A stretch of 64,000 bases of DNA from Tolypeutes matacus (taxonomy: Eukaryota; Chordata; Mammalia; Cingulata; Chlamyphoridae): positions 434,596-498,595 of the forward strand of contig JAKSZT010053766.1 in NCBI GenBank assembly GCA_026826555.1, written 5' to 3'. Both the position numbers and the translations under genes were made by a program. Below are positions 62,078 through 64,000 of this stretch, piece by piece. The number at the start of each line of letters is the position of its first letter. The first letter of the stretch is position 1. Under the pieces are notes generated by a model. The model worked only from the letters and a program-made list of their open reading frames with translations, did no database searches and had not been told where the DNA came from.

Positions 62078-63207
62078 CTGGTTAGTTTGTATTTTACTTA
62101 GATGCTCTATCTCTTTCTCTTTTATGGGGTTTTAGTGGCAGGAGGCTGTGAGTTACCACAGCTCTTTAATTTTTGGCTCAACCTTGATTGTTAGGATTGT
62201 TCTGCTGGTTGCTCAAAACTGGGCACTGAACCCCGTAATTGGTTGTAGAGTTGTTTCCTAGGGCCTTGGGCAGGGAGGCTTAGAGGCCAGGAAAAGCCTT
62301 TCTTACTGATTAATTTTCTTATGTGCACTTCCTTGGTCTGCCAGGAGATGGTGCTTGTTGACAGCTCCTAATTCAATGCCTGGTCGGAGCGTATTTGTTG
62401 TGACACAGGCCAGATCAATGTGATAGAGCTTCCTGTCTGGGGGCTAAGAACCCTGTGATTCAAACTTTCTGAGACAGTTCTCCAGGCTTCTCTCGTAGTG
62501 CCCCCCTTTTCCCAGCTAGGAAATATTTCCACTCCCTTCTGAGTCCTCAACAATCAGTCCCTGTTAGTAGAGGAGGAGATTGGTAGGTTTGTATATCTTT
62601 AGCCCCTTGCAGGCTCCAAGGCAAACAATGGCGCAGCCCCACCCAGCCTGGAAAGGCTCTCGGGACAGGGCAGACCAAACCTGGGAGTCAAAAGCAGGGT
62701 CAGCCCCAGGCTCTCTCTCCCCTCTCCCGTGGAGTCCTCAACAATTAGTCCAGGCTCGAAGAGAGGGAGGTTGGGAGGGTCGGATTTCTCCAGTCTTTTC
62801 TAGGCTCCCAGGGCAAACCACTGTGTGGAAAGGTCTGTGGGGCTCCACATCCCAAATTTCAGGTCAGAACCTGAGTCAGACTAAGGCTGTGTCCCTCTCT
62901 CTCCCCTTTCTGGGAGTGGCAGGTCCCTGAAGCCCCCTTTGTCTGTGGTCGCAGGCCCAGAGGCCCGAGAATTCTGAAGAGTGTGGGGGAGGGTGCCGGC
63001 AGCAGCAGAAGCTGCTACTTGCAACTCGTGGTTCTGTTGTCACAATTTCCCTCTTCTGTCCCTCTCTCCTCTGGGTGGTGTGCAGCCTTCACCTGCTGTC
63101 CTAAACCCTAGAAGATCTTTTTCGGGGCTGTTTCCGCTTGTCCTCTAGCTATTTTTCTGGAGAAGAGATTCCCGTGTCTTACTAGTCCACCATCTTCCCA
63201 GAAGTCT
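62078..63207 (-). promoter_or_regulatory. L1 5' UTR/internal promoter
   Basis: A GC-rich 1.13 kb leader precedes ORF1. Its sense start contains AAGATGG at 63196-63190 (plus-strand 'ccatctt'), 12-18 bases from the 5' end. In human L1 a YY1 site with this core sits at the same place and sets the transcription start. A TATA box is not seen, as expected for L1. C/T-rich and GGG-rich patches follow. The promoter could be active, but activity cannot be read from sequence. Confidence 0.75.
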
Positions 63208-63223
63208 ACAATGGTACACTTTT
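63208..63223 (+). repeat. Target-site duplication, right copy, of the minus-strand L1
   Basis: Exact copy of 56983-56998. The local sequence at its end is TTTT followed by AAAA, the canonical L1 endonuclease site. Confidence 0.9.
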
Positions 63224-63316
63224 AAAAAAATTTATTATTTCAAATTGTTTTAATTTTTTATATTTTATTGGTTATTTTTAAAATTATTTCATTTTATTTG
63301 GTTATTTTATTGGTTT
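63224..63316. other. AT-rich flank of the L1 insertion
   Basis: A short AT-rich tract with TTTATT repeats lies between the target-site duplication and the next L1 3' UTR. No gene is seen. Confidence 0.4.
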
Positions 63317-64000
63317 TACTTTTGGAGAGGTTTTGGATCATGGAAGGGTCACAGCAGTGGCAGGGTAGGATCACTGGTGTGAGGTGTCAGTGATGTGGGG
63401 ACGCATGGGATGGGGTTCACCTGGGGCATACTTCTAAGACATATGAATATGTTCAAGTGTTCATGGGGCATTGTCTAGGTGGATGGAGATCCACATAATA
63501 ACTGAAAAAAATATTGAATTCCCATCTTAGGGAGTTCTTTTACATTCTCTAATAGGACAACAAGAATCCCCTGAGAGCAACGGTAATGTCTAGTGAAGGA
63601 AGAACAAAGCATTATGCCTGGCCCTTGACAATGATGATTGTACTTATGAATTTTTTCTTGTGAAATTAAAATTTAGCCGAGTATTATATAGAGTTATCTC
63701 CTGAAAGCCTCCTTGTTGCTCAAATGTGTCCTCTCTCTAAGCCAAACTCAGCAAATAAACGCACTCTCTTCCCCCTGGAGTGGGACATGACTCCTGGGGA
63801 TAAGCCTCCCTGGCACTGTGGGATTATTACCAATCACCAATTAGCAATGAATCTGGAAAAAGAATTTGACCAAAAGGAAAATAGTAAATAGAAATCTCTT
63901 ATGGCTAAGAGATTTCAAAGTGAGTTGGGAGGTCATTCCAGAGGTTATGCTTATGCAAGTCTCAGCAGTATCTCATTGACTGCACAGTAAACAGTGCCTC
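63317..64000 (+). repeat. L1 long 3' UTR, running off the window
   Basis: Positions 63380-63660 match 56230-56520 (the 3' UTR of the twin-primed L1). Positions 63830-64000 match 48640-48815, the start of the segment shared with 1676-2440. It is therefore a bridge between the two kinds of 3' UTR and indicates a long 3' UTR subfamily. The copy continues past the window edge. Confidence 0.65.

Overview
This window is repeat-dominated mammalian nuclear DNA: AT-rich, intron-like or intergenic, with no host coding exon, rRNA or functional tRNA gene that I can recognise. The likely source is a xenarthran, most probably an armadillo. Three composite SINEs with tandem tRNA-like heads resemble, as I recall them, the DAS SINEs described from the nine-banded armadillo. 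The L1, MaLR and ERV-L copies are of eutherian type, and MIR and L2 remnants are present. The species call is an inference from repeat content only.

Layout. 1-5127: decayed plus-strand L1 (5' UTR, ORF1, part of ORF2) split by a younger L1 3' end. 5131-8640: T-rich, probably antisense L1 relics. 8641-14805: mostly anonymous DNA with MIR, L2, an L1 3' end and an MLT1-like LTR. 14806-17800: minus-strand L1 3' half split by a solo LTR. 18230-23125: MaLR pieces, old L1, one SINE, L2 and MIR. 23150-30873: a repeat-poor tract. 30887-36359: a 5.5 kb plus-strand L1 with both ORFs broken, flanked by a 13-bp target-site duplication (TSD). 37088-40015: MaLR LTRs, MIR and L1 ends. 40020-44739: 5'-truncated ERV-L with protease, RT, RNase H, integrase, dUTPase and 3' LTR relics. 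44815-47285: L1, L2, an ERV-L-like LTR with a TC/GA palindrome, a retrocopy of the 3' end of methylmalonyl-CoA mutase, and an unclassified GC-richer block. 47683-49255: a twin-primed minus-strand L1 3' end hosting a SINE. 52735-56910: a second twin-primed L1, plus strand, interrupted by a 1.35 kb retrocopy-like insert. 56999-63207: a structurally full-length minus-strand L1 with a 16-bp TSD. 63317-64000: a further L1 3' UTR running off the window.

How it fits together. Nothing here forms a host pathway. The biology is that of L1: L1 copies itself, mobilises SINEs and host mRNA, and leaves TSDs, poly-A tails, 5' truncations and twin-priming inversions. The ERV-L and MaLR LTRs are a separate retroviral-type layer. 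Every autonomous element seen is inactivated by frameshifts, stops or loss of catalytic residues. The least damaged is the minus-strand L1 at 56999-63207. I found no credible undescribed system. The most informative items are the two twin-priming structures, the 53791-55140 insert, the modular L1 3' UTRs and the two-headed SINEs.
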